From Fidelibacterota bacterium (GTDB taxonomy: Bacteria; Marinisomatota; Marinisomatia; Marinisomatales; UBA1611), in contig PBAR01000041.1 of NCBI GenBank assembly GCA_002718285.1, forward strand, positions 1 through 42,398: a stretch of 42,398 bases of DNA. Direction: 5' to 3'. Below the pieces are notes generated by a model, which made no database searches, had not been told where the DNA came from, and was given only the letters and a program-made list of their open reading frames with translations. Shown one piece after another: positions 15,319 to 23,008 of this stretch (position 1 is the stretch's first letter; each line of letters starts with the position of its first letter). The translations under genes were made by a program, and so were the position numbers.

Positions 15319-17253
15319 ATGTGTGGCATTGCAGGTTGGTATAACCATCAGGAAATAGACGAAAAGATTATTTCTTCCATTAAATCAGATCTTTTTCATA
15401 GGGGCCCGGATTTCCAGGATCATATAATATTTGAGCACGCTGGCCTGATTCATACTCGCTTGAGTATTTTAGACCTCTCCGCAAAGGGTAATCAGCCAAT
15501 TGCTAATGACGATGAAACGATCTACACGGTCTTTAATGGAGAAATATATAATTATCCATCGCTTAAGAAAAACTTAATAGCAAAGGGGTATGATTTTAAA
15601 AGCACCACTGATTCAGAAGTAATTCCAAAGTTATTTGAGGAGTATGGCACCACTGCATTTGATTTACTAGAAGGCATGTTTGCTTTTTCTATTTATGATT
15701 TAAGGAAGAATGAATTATTTCTTGTAAGAGATAGATTAGGCATAAAGCCACTGTTTTATTCAGTCAGTAACAATAGTCTTTTCTTTTCTAGCGAAATTAA
15801 AGCATTATTAAATTTCCCCATAAAGGATAGAAGTATTAATGAGCAATCAATCTATGATTTTGCTTCTTTGAATTATATTCCAGCACCAGCAACTTTTTTT
15901 AATTCGATTCAAAGCCTTCTTCCGGGAGAGTATTTGAAAATGTCGCTTGAAAGCAGTGAGTGTAAGCTGGAAAAGAAAAGTTATTTTTCTCTGCAGATAA
16001 AACCAGATTTTACTTTAGATCAAGAAGCCTCAATTACGACAGCTTCCGAGCTGCTTGATAGAGCTGTTGCTTCTCAGCTAGAGAGTGATGTTAATTTAGG
16101 CTCATTTTTAAGCGCAGGAATTGACTCACCACTCGTTGCTAATTCTGCTTCAAAACATATTCAAGAATCGTCGAAAGGCACTCTAAACCTATCAACATAT
16201 ACAGTAGAACTTGATGATAAAAAATATAATGAGTCTAGAGAAGCTAAAGAAATATCAATATCTATTAACTCTATTCATAACAATATTTTGATGAACAAAT
16301 CGATGAATCTTCAATCAATAAAGACTTTTTTGCTCTCAACAGGACAGCCATATGCAGACGTTTCTATGTTTGGCGTTAACCTGATCGCAAAGGCTATGAA
16401 AAATAATATTACTGTTGCATTAAGTGGCGATGGCGCTGACGAAGTTTTTGGCGGCTATTATTTTTTTCATAGGTTTGAAAAAAAACTTCTGATTAATGAG
16501 ATTTTTATTAAGTTACCTTTTTTAACTAAGCTTTTTCAATTGTTTGCAAAGTCATCAATAAAGCCTTTAAGTTTATTCAGTCAAAAGGTGCTCAGAAATA
16601 CTCTTGTATCTGATGACAGAATATTAGCTGACTTTTTCACGTATATTACAAAAGAAGAGAGAGACCAATTACTAAAAAACAGTAGCATGAAATCTGTTGA
16701 CAGATTCTTTAATAAAGAACAATCAATAATTATCGATCAGGAAAACAGAAATAGAACTGAAATATTCTCCGCAAGATTGACAGAAATATGTTTCAGATTA
16801 CAACTGCCAAATGATTTCCTCTTCAAAGTTGACTTTGCAACCATGAAAGAGAGTCTAGAAGTAAGGGTACCTATGCTAGATGAGCGTCTTGTAGAATTTG
16901 GTTTAAACCTACCTCATCGCTTAAAAACGAGGCATAAACAGGGTAAATATTTATTAAGAGAAATATTTAGACGTAGATACTTGAAATATGCTTCTAGAAA
17001 ACTTGCAAAGAGGAGAAAGACAGGATTCTTTATACCAATATTTCAATTATTAGATCAAGAATCTAGAAAAGAGATGCAAGACTATCTTTTACATGAGGAT
17101 AGCTATCTAAAGAGGTATTTTAACTACGATGTCTATTCTTCTTGGGTTCAAGACTTTTTCAATAATAAAAACATTAAAACGGAAGAAGCCAGAGCTACGC
17201 AGAGAATATTAATGCTTCTTTCACTGTCATTATTTTTAGACCAATACGAATAA
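15319..17253 (+). CDS. Asparagine-synthetase-like glutamine amidotransferase with altered PP-loop
   Basis: A 644-residue class II amidotransferase. Cys2 is the glutaminase nucleophile (MCGIAGW), with HRGPDFQDH, NGEIYNY and RDRLGIKPLFYS of the glutaminase domain in place. The synthetase domain carries SGDGADEVFGGY and the late RVPMLDERLVEF helix. The ATP pyrophosphatase loop, normally SGGxDSS, reads SAGIDSP (265-271). In polysaccharide loci such proteins (for example WbpS-like) convert a uronic acid carboxylate to its amide. The upstream UDP-HexNAc dehydrogenase would supply such a substrate. True asparagine synthesis is the alternative. It is tightly spaced (3 bp each side) with the glycosyltransferase and HAD genes. 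The PP-loop changes could reduce or redirect ATP use. Confidence 0.88.
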   Translation: MCGIAGWYNHQEIDEKIISSIKSDLFHRGPDFQDHIIFEHAGLIHTRLSILDLSAKGNQPIANDDETIYTVFNGEIYNYPSLKKNLIAKGYDFKSTTDSEVIPKLFEEYGTTAFDLLEGMFAFSIYDLRKNELFLVRDRLGIKPLFYSVSNNSLFFSSEIKALLNFPIKDRSINEQSIYDFASLNYIPAPATFFNSIQSLLPGEYLKMSLESSECKLEKKSYFSLQIKPDFTLDQEASITTASELLDRAVASQLESDVNLGSFLSAGIDSPLVANSASKHIQESSKGTLNLSTYTVELDDKKYNESREAKEISISINSIHNNILMNKSMNLQSIKTFLLSTGQPYADVSMFGVNLIAKAMKNNITVALSGDGADEVFGGYYFFHRFEKKLLINEIFIKLPFLTKLFQLFAKSSIKPLSLFSQKVLRNTLVSDDRILADFFTYITKEERDQLLKNSSMKSVDRFFNKEQSIIIDQENRNRTEIFSARLTEICFRLQLPNDFLFKVDFATMKESLEVRVPMLDERLVEFGLNLPHRLKTRHKQGKYLLREIFRRRYLKYASRKLAKRRKTGFFIPIFQLLDQESRKEMQDYLLHEDSYLKRYFNYDVYSSWVQDFFNNKNIKTEEARATQRILMLLSLSLFLDQYE

Positions 17254-17256
17254 TAG

Positions 17257-17910
17257 ATGATAAAGACTATAGTTTTTGATTTTGATGGAACATTGGTTGA
17301 TTCCAATGAAATAAAAAGAGAACTATTTTTTGAAGTAAGCGAACGTTTTATTCCTGATTCATCTCCTAGAATGGAAATTATTTTAAAAGAATCATCACAA
17401 AAAACTCGAAAGGATATTTTTGCTCAGCTATTAAAAGATTTTGGAATCTATGTAGAAGAAACTTCAGGCTCTTTTCCACCATCCCATATAATTACAGCAA
17501 TGATAGATTCTTACACAGTGCTTGCAGAAAAACGAGTAAGTGAGGCAGCAGAAATAGAAGGCGCTGGTAAGGTATTACAAGAATTATCTGAAGAGTATTT
17601 ACTTTTTATCAACTCAGCAACCCCTACAAAAACATTAAAGAATATAATCCATAATAGGGGCTGGTCCTCTCTTTTTAGAGAGATATATGGCTCTCACAAA
17701 TCAAAGATACAAAATTTACAAACAATTGGACAAAAAATGAAGTTAATTCCAACAGATATATTAATGATTGGTGACTCAGAAAGTGACTACATAAGCTCTA
17801 AATCTTATGGGTGTCATTTTATTGGTTACAATTACATTGGGAGTAAAGACCAGTTAACTATTAAGTCGCTGCATGATATTAAGTCAGCTATAAATATATA
17901 CAGAGGATAA
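17257..17910 (+). CDS. HAD-superfamily phosphatase
   Basis: A 217-residue cytoplasmic hydrolase of the phosphoglycolate-phosphatase-like HAD group. Motif I is FDFDGTLVDS (residues 7-16, nucleophile Asp8 and Asp10), motif II the Ser in INSATPTKT, motif III the Lys near HKSKIQN and motif IV IGDSESDY. The length and small helical cap (about 16-90) fit subclass I. It sits between an amidotransferase and the Gfo/Idh and NeuB-cupin genes, so a likely job is removing phosphate from the nine-carbon acid or its precursor, as N-acylneuraminate-9-phosphate phosphatases do. That role is inferred from neighbours. A weak terminator-like hairpin begins at its stop codon. Confidence 0.85.
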   Translation: MIKTIVFDFDGTLVDSNEIKRELFFEVSERFIPDSSPRMEIILKESSQKTRKDIFAQLLKDFGIYVEETSGSFPPSHIITAMIDSYTVLAEKRVSEAAEIEGAGKVLQELSEEYLLFINSATPTKTLKNIIHNRGWSSLFREIYGSHKSKIQNLQTIGQKMKLIPTDILMIGDSESDYISSKSYGCHFIGYNYIGSKDQLTIKSLHDIKSAINIYRG

Positions 17911-17927
17911 TTAGAGGCTAATTTTTT
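17909..17927 (+). terminator. Weak Rho-independent terminator-like hairpin
   Basis: AATTAG (17909-17914) and CTAATT (17918-17923) pair around the loop AGG and run into six T at 17922-17927. The stem is short and AT-rich, so termination would be partial at best. It starts inside the stop codon of the HAD gene and precedes a 57-bp gap, where a CATAAT -10-like sequence (17956-17961) could restart transcription of the nonulosonate module. Confidence 0.3.
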
Positions 17928-17967
17928 AACTTCATTTTTTTAACCTTAGATCTTTCATAATGCTAGA

Positions 17968-19074
17968 ATGCAGAGAATGAAGAACGTAAAAATTTATGGT
18001 GCAGGTTCTATTGGTAATCATTTAGCCAATGCAGCTAGAACTCTAGGCTGGTCTGTAGATATCTTTGATATTGACTCTGAGGCCTTAATTCGAACCAAAG
18101 AAGAGATTTACCCTTCAAGATATGGCCTTTGGGATAATGAGATAGGCCTATATTTATTAGATGATAATGTAGCTAAAGAGTATGACTATGTGTTTGTTGG
18201 AACACCTCCTGATAAACATGTCGAGGTAGCTATCAATTCTATTAGAATAGACAAACCACAATTAATTTTGGTAGAAAAACCATTTTGCACACCAGATTTA
18301 ACGGATGCTCAAAAGTTATATTCATATGCAAAACAAGAAGGCGTAAGAGTTTTTGTGGGATACGACCATGTAGTTGGTGAATCCGCATCAGTTTTCTCAA
18401 AATATTTGTCGAAAGATGATCTAGGGGGACTGATTACTTTAGATGTGGAGTTTAGAGAGCATTGGGGAGGTATTTTTGAAGCTCACCCATGGCTTAACGG
18501 ACCGCAAGATACTTATTTAGGTTTTTGGGAAAAAGGAGGAGGCTCCACAGGGGAGCATTCACATGCATTAAATTTATGGCAACATCTCGCCTATATTGGA
18601 GGACAAGGGAAAGCTTCAAGGGTTTCTGCTGATTTGCAATACATACAAAATGAGGATGTAGATTATGACCAAATATCCTTGGCAAATATAACTACGGATA
18701 CAGGCTTTATGGGTAGAGTTGTTCAAGATGTAGTAACTCAGCCAACTAGAAAATGGGCAAGAGCCCAGGCACATAAAGGTTACATAGAATGGCAATGTAA
18801 TTTTGAGAATGGAAAAGATAGAGTTATTTACGCTTCAAATGTAGATAAAAATAATTACAAAGAAGAAGTATTTGAAAAAACTAGGCCGGATGATTTTATT
18901 CGCGAGTTAAGACACATAGATAGGTGTTTAGAAAAAAATTTAGATTCACCCATTTCTATAGAGAAAGGATTGGAAACAATGTTACTTATTTTAGCAATTT
19001 ATACATCATCTCAGAAAGGAAGATCTGTTAAAATAAGGTATGATAAAGGATTTACAAATGATGCAATTATATAA
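17968..19074 (+). CDS. Gfo/Idh/MocA-family sugar oxidoreductase
   Basis: A 368-residue NAD(P)-dependent oxidoreductase. The N-terminal Rossmann motif GAGSIGNH starts near residue 10, the VEKPFCTPD segment (Lys of the EKP motif) near 110 and the C-terminal substrate domain includes EHWGGIFEAHPWL and GGGSTGEHSHALNLW, a His-rich active-site helix of the family. An internal ATG at 17977 would give a start MKNVKIYGAG that fits the family N-terminus better than the ATG at 17968; neither has a strong ribosome site. The gene is 17 bp before the NeuB-cupin fusion, so it may oxidise or reduce a sugar intermediate of that pathway. Substrate unknown. Confidence 0.85.
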   Translation: MQRMKNVKIYGAGSIGNHLANAARTLGWSVDIFDIDSEALIRTKEEIYPSRYGLWDNEIGLYLLDDNVAKEYDYVFVGTPPDKHVEVAINSIRIDKPQLILVEKPFCTPDLTDAQKLYSYAKQEGVRVFVGYDHVVGESASVFSKYLSKDDLGGLITLDVEFREHWGGIFEAHPWLNGPQDTYLGFWEKGGGSTGEHSHALNLWQHLAYIGGQGKASRVSADLQYIQNEDVDYDQISLANITTDTGFMGRVVQDVVTQPTRKWARAQAHKGYIEWQCNFENGKDRVIYASNVDKNNYKEEVFEKTRPDDFIRELRHIDRCLEKNLDSPISIEKGLETMLLILAIYTSSQKGRSVKIRYDKGFTNDAII

Positions 19075-19091
19075 ATACTTAAGAGGTTGAC

Positions 19092-20639
19092 ATGGCTGGT
19101 TTAAAAGAGAATAAATTTAATTTTAAAGATCTATTTGTACTAGATATGGCAAATAACCACCAAGGTTCAGTTAGCCATGGTGAGAAAATTATTACAGAAA
19201 CCTCCGATGTCTTAAAAAAGAACAATATTAAGAATGCGGCAATCAAATTTCAATTTAGACAGTTAGACTCCTTTATACATCCAGATCATCAAACTGGAAG
19301 TGATCATAAATATGTTACTAGGTTCTTATCAACTAAGATGGATAGAAAAGGCTATCAACAATTATTTGATGCAGTAAAAAATGCAGGCTTAATAACAATG
19401 TGTACCCCGTTTGATGAAGAGTCAGTAGATGTAATTGTTGATATGAATTTTGATCTATTAAAAATTGCGAGTTGTTCAGCCAAGGATTGGCCTTTGATTG
19501 AAAAAGCAGCTTCGAGCAATCTTCCTATTGTTTTTTCAACAGGTGGAGCATCAATTGATGATATTGATAACTTAGTTAGCTTTTTTGAACATCAAGGCGT
19601 TGATTTTGCAATGATGCATTGTATGGCAATTTATCCTACACCAGATAACTGGTTGCAACTAAATCAGATTGACATACTGAAAAAAAGATACCCAGGAGTA
19701 ACCATAGGATGGTCAACTCATGAAAGCCCAGATGATACTGTACCAGTAGCCATGGCTTATGCTAAAGGAGCAAGAATGTTTGAAAGACATATAGGTCTAG
19801 AAACAAGTGAAATCTCATTAAATGATTACTCATCAAGGCCATCACAATTAGACTCATGGTTTGCTTCATATAACAAAGCTATAAGTTTATCAGGAGGCCC
19901 AGAAAAAATAATACCAGATGAAGAAACGGCTTCCTTAGATTCATTAAAGCGAGGTGTTTATGTTAAAACGCCACTTAAATCAGGTGATGTCTTGAGTGAA
20001 AATAACACTTACTTCGCTATTCCTTATATAGATGGACAATTGGATAGTGGCTTAATCGGAAAGAAGCCTACTATAAACATAGACCTCCCTAAAGACTCTG
20101 CTATTAAAATTGAGGATGTAACTATTATCGAGAATAATGAATTAAACATTCTTAAAAAATCTATTCATGAAGTTAAGGCTCTTTTGAGAGAAGCGAGTGT
20201 AGTTATAGGGAATGACTTTGATGTAGAGTTTTCTCATCACTATGGCATTGAAAAATATACAGAAATTGGAACAGTTATAATAACCTGTATTAACAGAGAA
20301 TATGCTAAAAAGATCCTAGTTCAACTACCAGGTCAGGACCACCCTGAACATTACCACAAAAGGAAAGAAGAAACCTTCCAAGTACTCTATGGTGACCTTA
20401 CTTCCACACTAGACGGTGTTTCTCGATCATTAGAACCTGGTGAATCAGTGCTTGTTCAGCCTGGTGTTTGGCATAGCTTTAAGAGCAAGAATGGCTGTGT
20501 TTTTGAAGAGGTCTCATCTACTCATTACAATGATGACTCTTTTTACAAAGATAAAAACATCAATAAAATGAAGCGGGAACAGAGAAAAACAGTTGTTAAA
20601 CATTGGGGACGTTTTGAAATTAACGATATTCTTGGCTAA
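19092..20639 (+). CDS. NeuB-family nonulosonic acid synthase fused to a C-terminal cupin
   Basis: A 515-residue protein. Residues 1 to about 275 form the NeuB TIM barrel that condenses phosphoenolpyruvate with a six-carbon sugar. It has MANNHQGS, KFQFRQ, CTPFDEESVD, STGGAS, HCMAIYPTP and the two metal-ligand His positions in GWSTHES and ERHIGLE. A SAF/antifreeze-like domain follows (about 278-345, with LKRGVYV). A cupin then occupies about 385-500, with metal ligands His417, His420, His422, Glu in KRKEETF and His461 (PGVWHSF). Standard NeuB, LegI and PseI proteins end after the SAF domain at about 335-350 residues, so the cupin is an addition. It resembles sugar isomerase cupins (lyxose-isomerase type) and might isomerise the substrate or bind the product. 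A good AAGAGG ribosome site precedes the ATG. Grouped with the Gfo/Idh and CMP-transferase genes. Confidence 0.9.
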   Translation: MAGLKENKFNFKDLFVLDMANNHQGSVSHGEKIITETSDVLKKNNIKNAAIKFQFRQLDSFIHPDHQTGSDHKYVTRFLSTKMDRKGYQQLFDAVKNAGLITMCTPFDEESVDVIVDMNFDLLKIASCSAKDWPLIEKAASSNLPIVFSTGGASIDDIDNLVSFFEHQGVDFAMMHCMAIYPTPDNWLQLNQIDILKKRYPGVTIGWSTHESPDDTVPVAMAYAKGARMFERHIGLETSEISLNDYSSRPSQLDSWFASYNKAISLSGGPEKIIPDEETASLDSLKRGVYVKTPLKSGDVLSENNTYFAIPYIDGQLDSGLIGKKPTINIDLPKDSAIKIEDVTIIENNELNILKKSIHEVKALLREASVVIGNDFDVEFSHHYGIEKYTEIGTVIITCINREYAKKILVQLPGQDHPEHYHKRKEETFQVLYGDLTSTLDGVSRSLEPGESVLVQPGVWHSFKSKNGCVFEEVSSTHYNDDSFYKDKNINKMKREQRKTVVKHWGRFEINDILG

Positions 20640-20694
20640 CTTAAAGACTTAAATTATCAAACATTAATAGTTGTTGCTCTACTAAATAATCTAT

Positions 20695-21387
20695 ATGTAT
20701 AAAGGCAAGAGAGTTATTGCAATTGTACCTGCTAGGGGAGGCAGCAAAGGTATACCATTAAAAAATCTTATAACGTTTAAAGATAAATCACTTATTCAAA
20801 GAGTCTCAGAAGTAATAAAGGAAATTAAAGAAATAGATACTGCCATAGTATCAACGGATAACAAAGATATTGCAGAAGAGGCTCAGAGATTTGGTTTGCA
20901 AGTACCATTTTTTAGACCATGCCATCTATCTGGTGATTTAATAGGGGACGTTGATGTTTTGATACATGCATTATTAGAATCAGAAAAAAAATATCAGCTT
21001 AAATACGACATAGTTATGATGTTGCAACCAACATCACCAAATAGAACCTCTAAAGATATATATGCAGCATTAGATAAAATGATAATTGGTGAGTTTGATT
21101 CACTATGGACTATTTCAAAAATTGATAAAAAATTTCATCCTCTCAAACAGCTATCGATAAAAAATAATCTAATAAGTTACTATGATACCAATGGAGCTGA
21201 AATAATAGCTCGTCAGCAACTGAGTGACTTATACTATAGGAATGGAATTGCTTATTTAATAAATAGAGCGATCCTGATTGAAGAAAAATCTATTATGGGT
21301 CAAAAGTGTGGCGCGTTGCTTATTGATAGATACGTTTCAAATATTGATAACCTAGAAGACATTAAGCTAGGAGAGCTATTATCTTAA
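20695..21387 (+). CDS. CMP-nonulosonic acid synthetase (acylneuraminate cytidylyltransferase)
   Basis: A 230-residue cytidylyltransferase that activates a nonulosonic acid with CTP to its CMP form for transfer. The nucleotide-binding PARGGSKGIPLKN is near residues 13-25, with STDNKDIAEEA, MMLQPTSPNRT and YYRNGIAYLI of the NeuA/PseF/LegF family. It lies 55 bp after the NeuB-cupin gene and belongs to the first nonulosonate module. A second homologue occurs at 31894, so this one presumably serves a different acid. Which acid cannot be read from sequence. Confidence 0.9.
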   Translation: MYKGKRVIAIVPARGGSKGIPLKNLITFKDKSLIQRVSEVIKEIKEIDTAIVSTDNKDIAEEAQRFGLQVPFFRPCHLSGDLIGDVDVLIHALLESEKKYQLKYDIVMMLQPTSPNRTSKDIYAALDKMIIGEFDSLWTISKIDKKFHPLKQLSIKNNLISYYDTNGAEIIARQQLSDLYYRNGIAYLINRAILIEEKSIMGQKCGALLIDRYVSNIDNLEDIKLGELLS

Positions 21388-21428
21388 GTTCCTGAGTACT
21401 TTTAAAGCTTTCTTCGCAACGTAGATAA

Positions 21429-22967
21429 ATGAAGAATAAGAGTAAACAACCTAATGCTAAAGACGGTCTTTGGACATTTAGCACAACTATTTTAGCTGCA
21501 TTATTAGCTTTCCCAGTAAGTATTATTTCTGCTTCTCTATTAGGAGCAGGAGGGATGGGTAGCCTTAAGCTTATAGAAGTTATAGGAAATTACTCTGCCC
21601 GTTCTGATTTTGGTCTAACCAAGTCATACGCAAGAGAGATCCAACTAATAGCTTATAAGAATGATACTCAGCATCCAATATACTTAAGTCATTTAGCGTT
21701 AAGTACCTCTGTCCTTATCACAGTCTTCGTAACCTTAATAGTATTTATTGCTTATCTATCTGATGTTACTTTTAATGGGTCTGTTACAAATATCTTCACA
21801 CTAGGATTGTTATTAACTTATCTACTAATTGATAGACTAAATCTTTTTTTTGGTAAAAGCTTGCCTGCTCATGGACTGTTTATAGTCCAAAGTAAATCGA
21901 GGATGTATCGATCAATTTTATACCCAATAATTGCTATACCTCTCATTTTCTATTGGAACTTGAATGGAGCTATTATGGCTATTATTGCTGCAAGAGCATT
22001 CGATGTTACCTATGTTTGGCTGAAGGTTAGTTTTAAACCTAAATGGGTATGGAATTTTCATGAAGTTATCAGATTGCAGAAAGTTGGTATAAGGCTTTGG
22101 TCAATGAATATTTTGAATGTTATTAATAATTCTGTTGAGCTTATTCTTCTTTCTTCCTTTCTAGGTTTAAAGGTTACTGGTATTTATGGCTTTGCACTTG
22201 GGGCAATAAAATTATTTAGAAGTTTCCCTGAGTCACAGAGCGCTTTGTTTTTTAGAAGATATGCTATCGAGACCGGGAAAGATGAACGAAGCAACGCACA
22301 TTATGAGAAGGCAATGTTGATTGATTTACCAATTTTTATGTTTTTCACAATGGTTTTTTGCATTTTTGGTTATTATGTTTACTCCTTACTGATTCTACTT
22401 TTTCTTAATGAGTTCTATGAAAGTATTTTTATTATGGAAATCCTGGTTTCAGGCGCTGTTGTGTTTAGTGCTAAAATGATTTCAAGTCATATTTTAAATC
22501 TAATGAAAAAATTCAAAATACTTCTACTAATTCCTATTATCATGACTGTTTTTCAATTAATTTTAAGCACCTATCTAATTTTAGAATTTGGACTTAAAGG
22601 AGCTGCAATTGGATTTTCAATAACACTATTTTTTTCTGGTTTGATGTATTCAATTTCAGCAACAAATCTTGTTTTCATCAATGCTAATGGAGTTGAACGA
22701 TATAGCTTAGTTCTTAAGCAAATATCTGTTTCCATAATTTCATTACTGATTTTTTTCTATATTAATACCTTTAATTACAATTTTAGCCCACTTAGCTCTA
22801 TCGATTTAGGAGCTTTCTTTGAGATAATGAGACAATTATTAACTAACTTTATTGTTTGTGTCTCAGGCATATTTATAGCCTTCGTTATTATATATGGCAG
22901 ATCATTTCTGGAAAATGCTAGTGAATTATTTAAATCTATGTTAAATGCTCTTGGTATAAAAAAATAA
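21429..22967 (+). CDS. Wzx-type oligosaccharide flippase
   Basis: A 512-residue polytopic membrane protein with about 12 to 14 hydrophobic segments, of the polysaccharide-transport (MATE/Wzx) superfamily. The N-terminal region LLGAGGMGSLKLIE (a GAGGxG turn after helix 1) and the later GLKGAAIGFSIT segment are characteristic. It would move the undecaprenyl-linked repeat unit across the inner membrane so that the Wzy-like protein (12861) can polymerise it. It is the only flippase seen, which suggests that the glycosyltransferases here serve one repeat unit. Gaps of 41 bp lie on both sides. Confidence 0.88.
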   Translation: MKNKSKQPNAKDGLWTFSTTILAALLAFPVSIISASLLGAGGMGSLKLIEVIGNYSARSDFGLTKSYAREIQLIAYKNDTQHPIYLSHLALSTSVLITVFVTLIVFIAYLSDVTFNGSVTNIFTLGLLLTYLLIDRLNLFFGKSLPAHGLFIVQSKSRMYRSILYPIIAIPLIFYWNLNGAIMAIIAARAFDVTYVWLKVSFKPKWVWNFHEVIRLQKVGIRLWSMNILNVINNSVELILLSSFLGLKVTGIYGFALGAIKLFRSFPESQSALFFRRYAIETGKDERSNAHYEKAMLIDLPIFMFFTMVFCIFGYYVYSLLILLFLNEFYESIFIMEILVSGAVVFSAKMISSHILNLMKKFKILLLIPIIMTVFQLILSTYLILEFGLKGAAIGFSITLFFSGLMYSISATNLVFINANGVERYSLVLKQISVSIISLLIFFYINTFNYNFSPLSSIDLGAFFEIMRQLLTNFIVCVSGIFIAFVIIYGRSFLENASELFKSMLNALGIKK

Positions 22968-23008
22968 CGAGTATAGTTAGGAAATAATTAAAGTCATACT
23001 TAAAGCAC

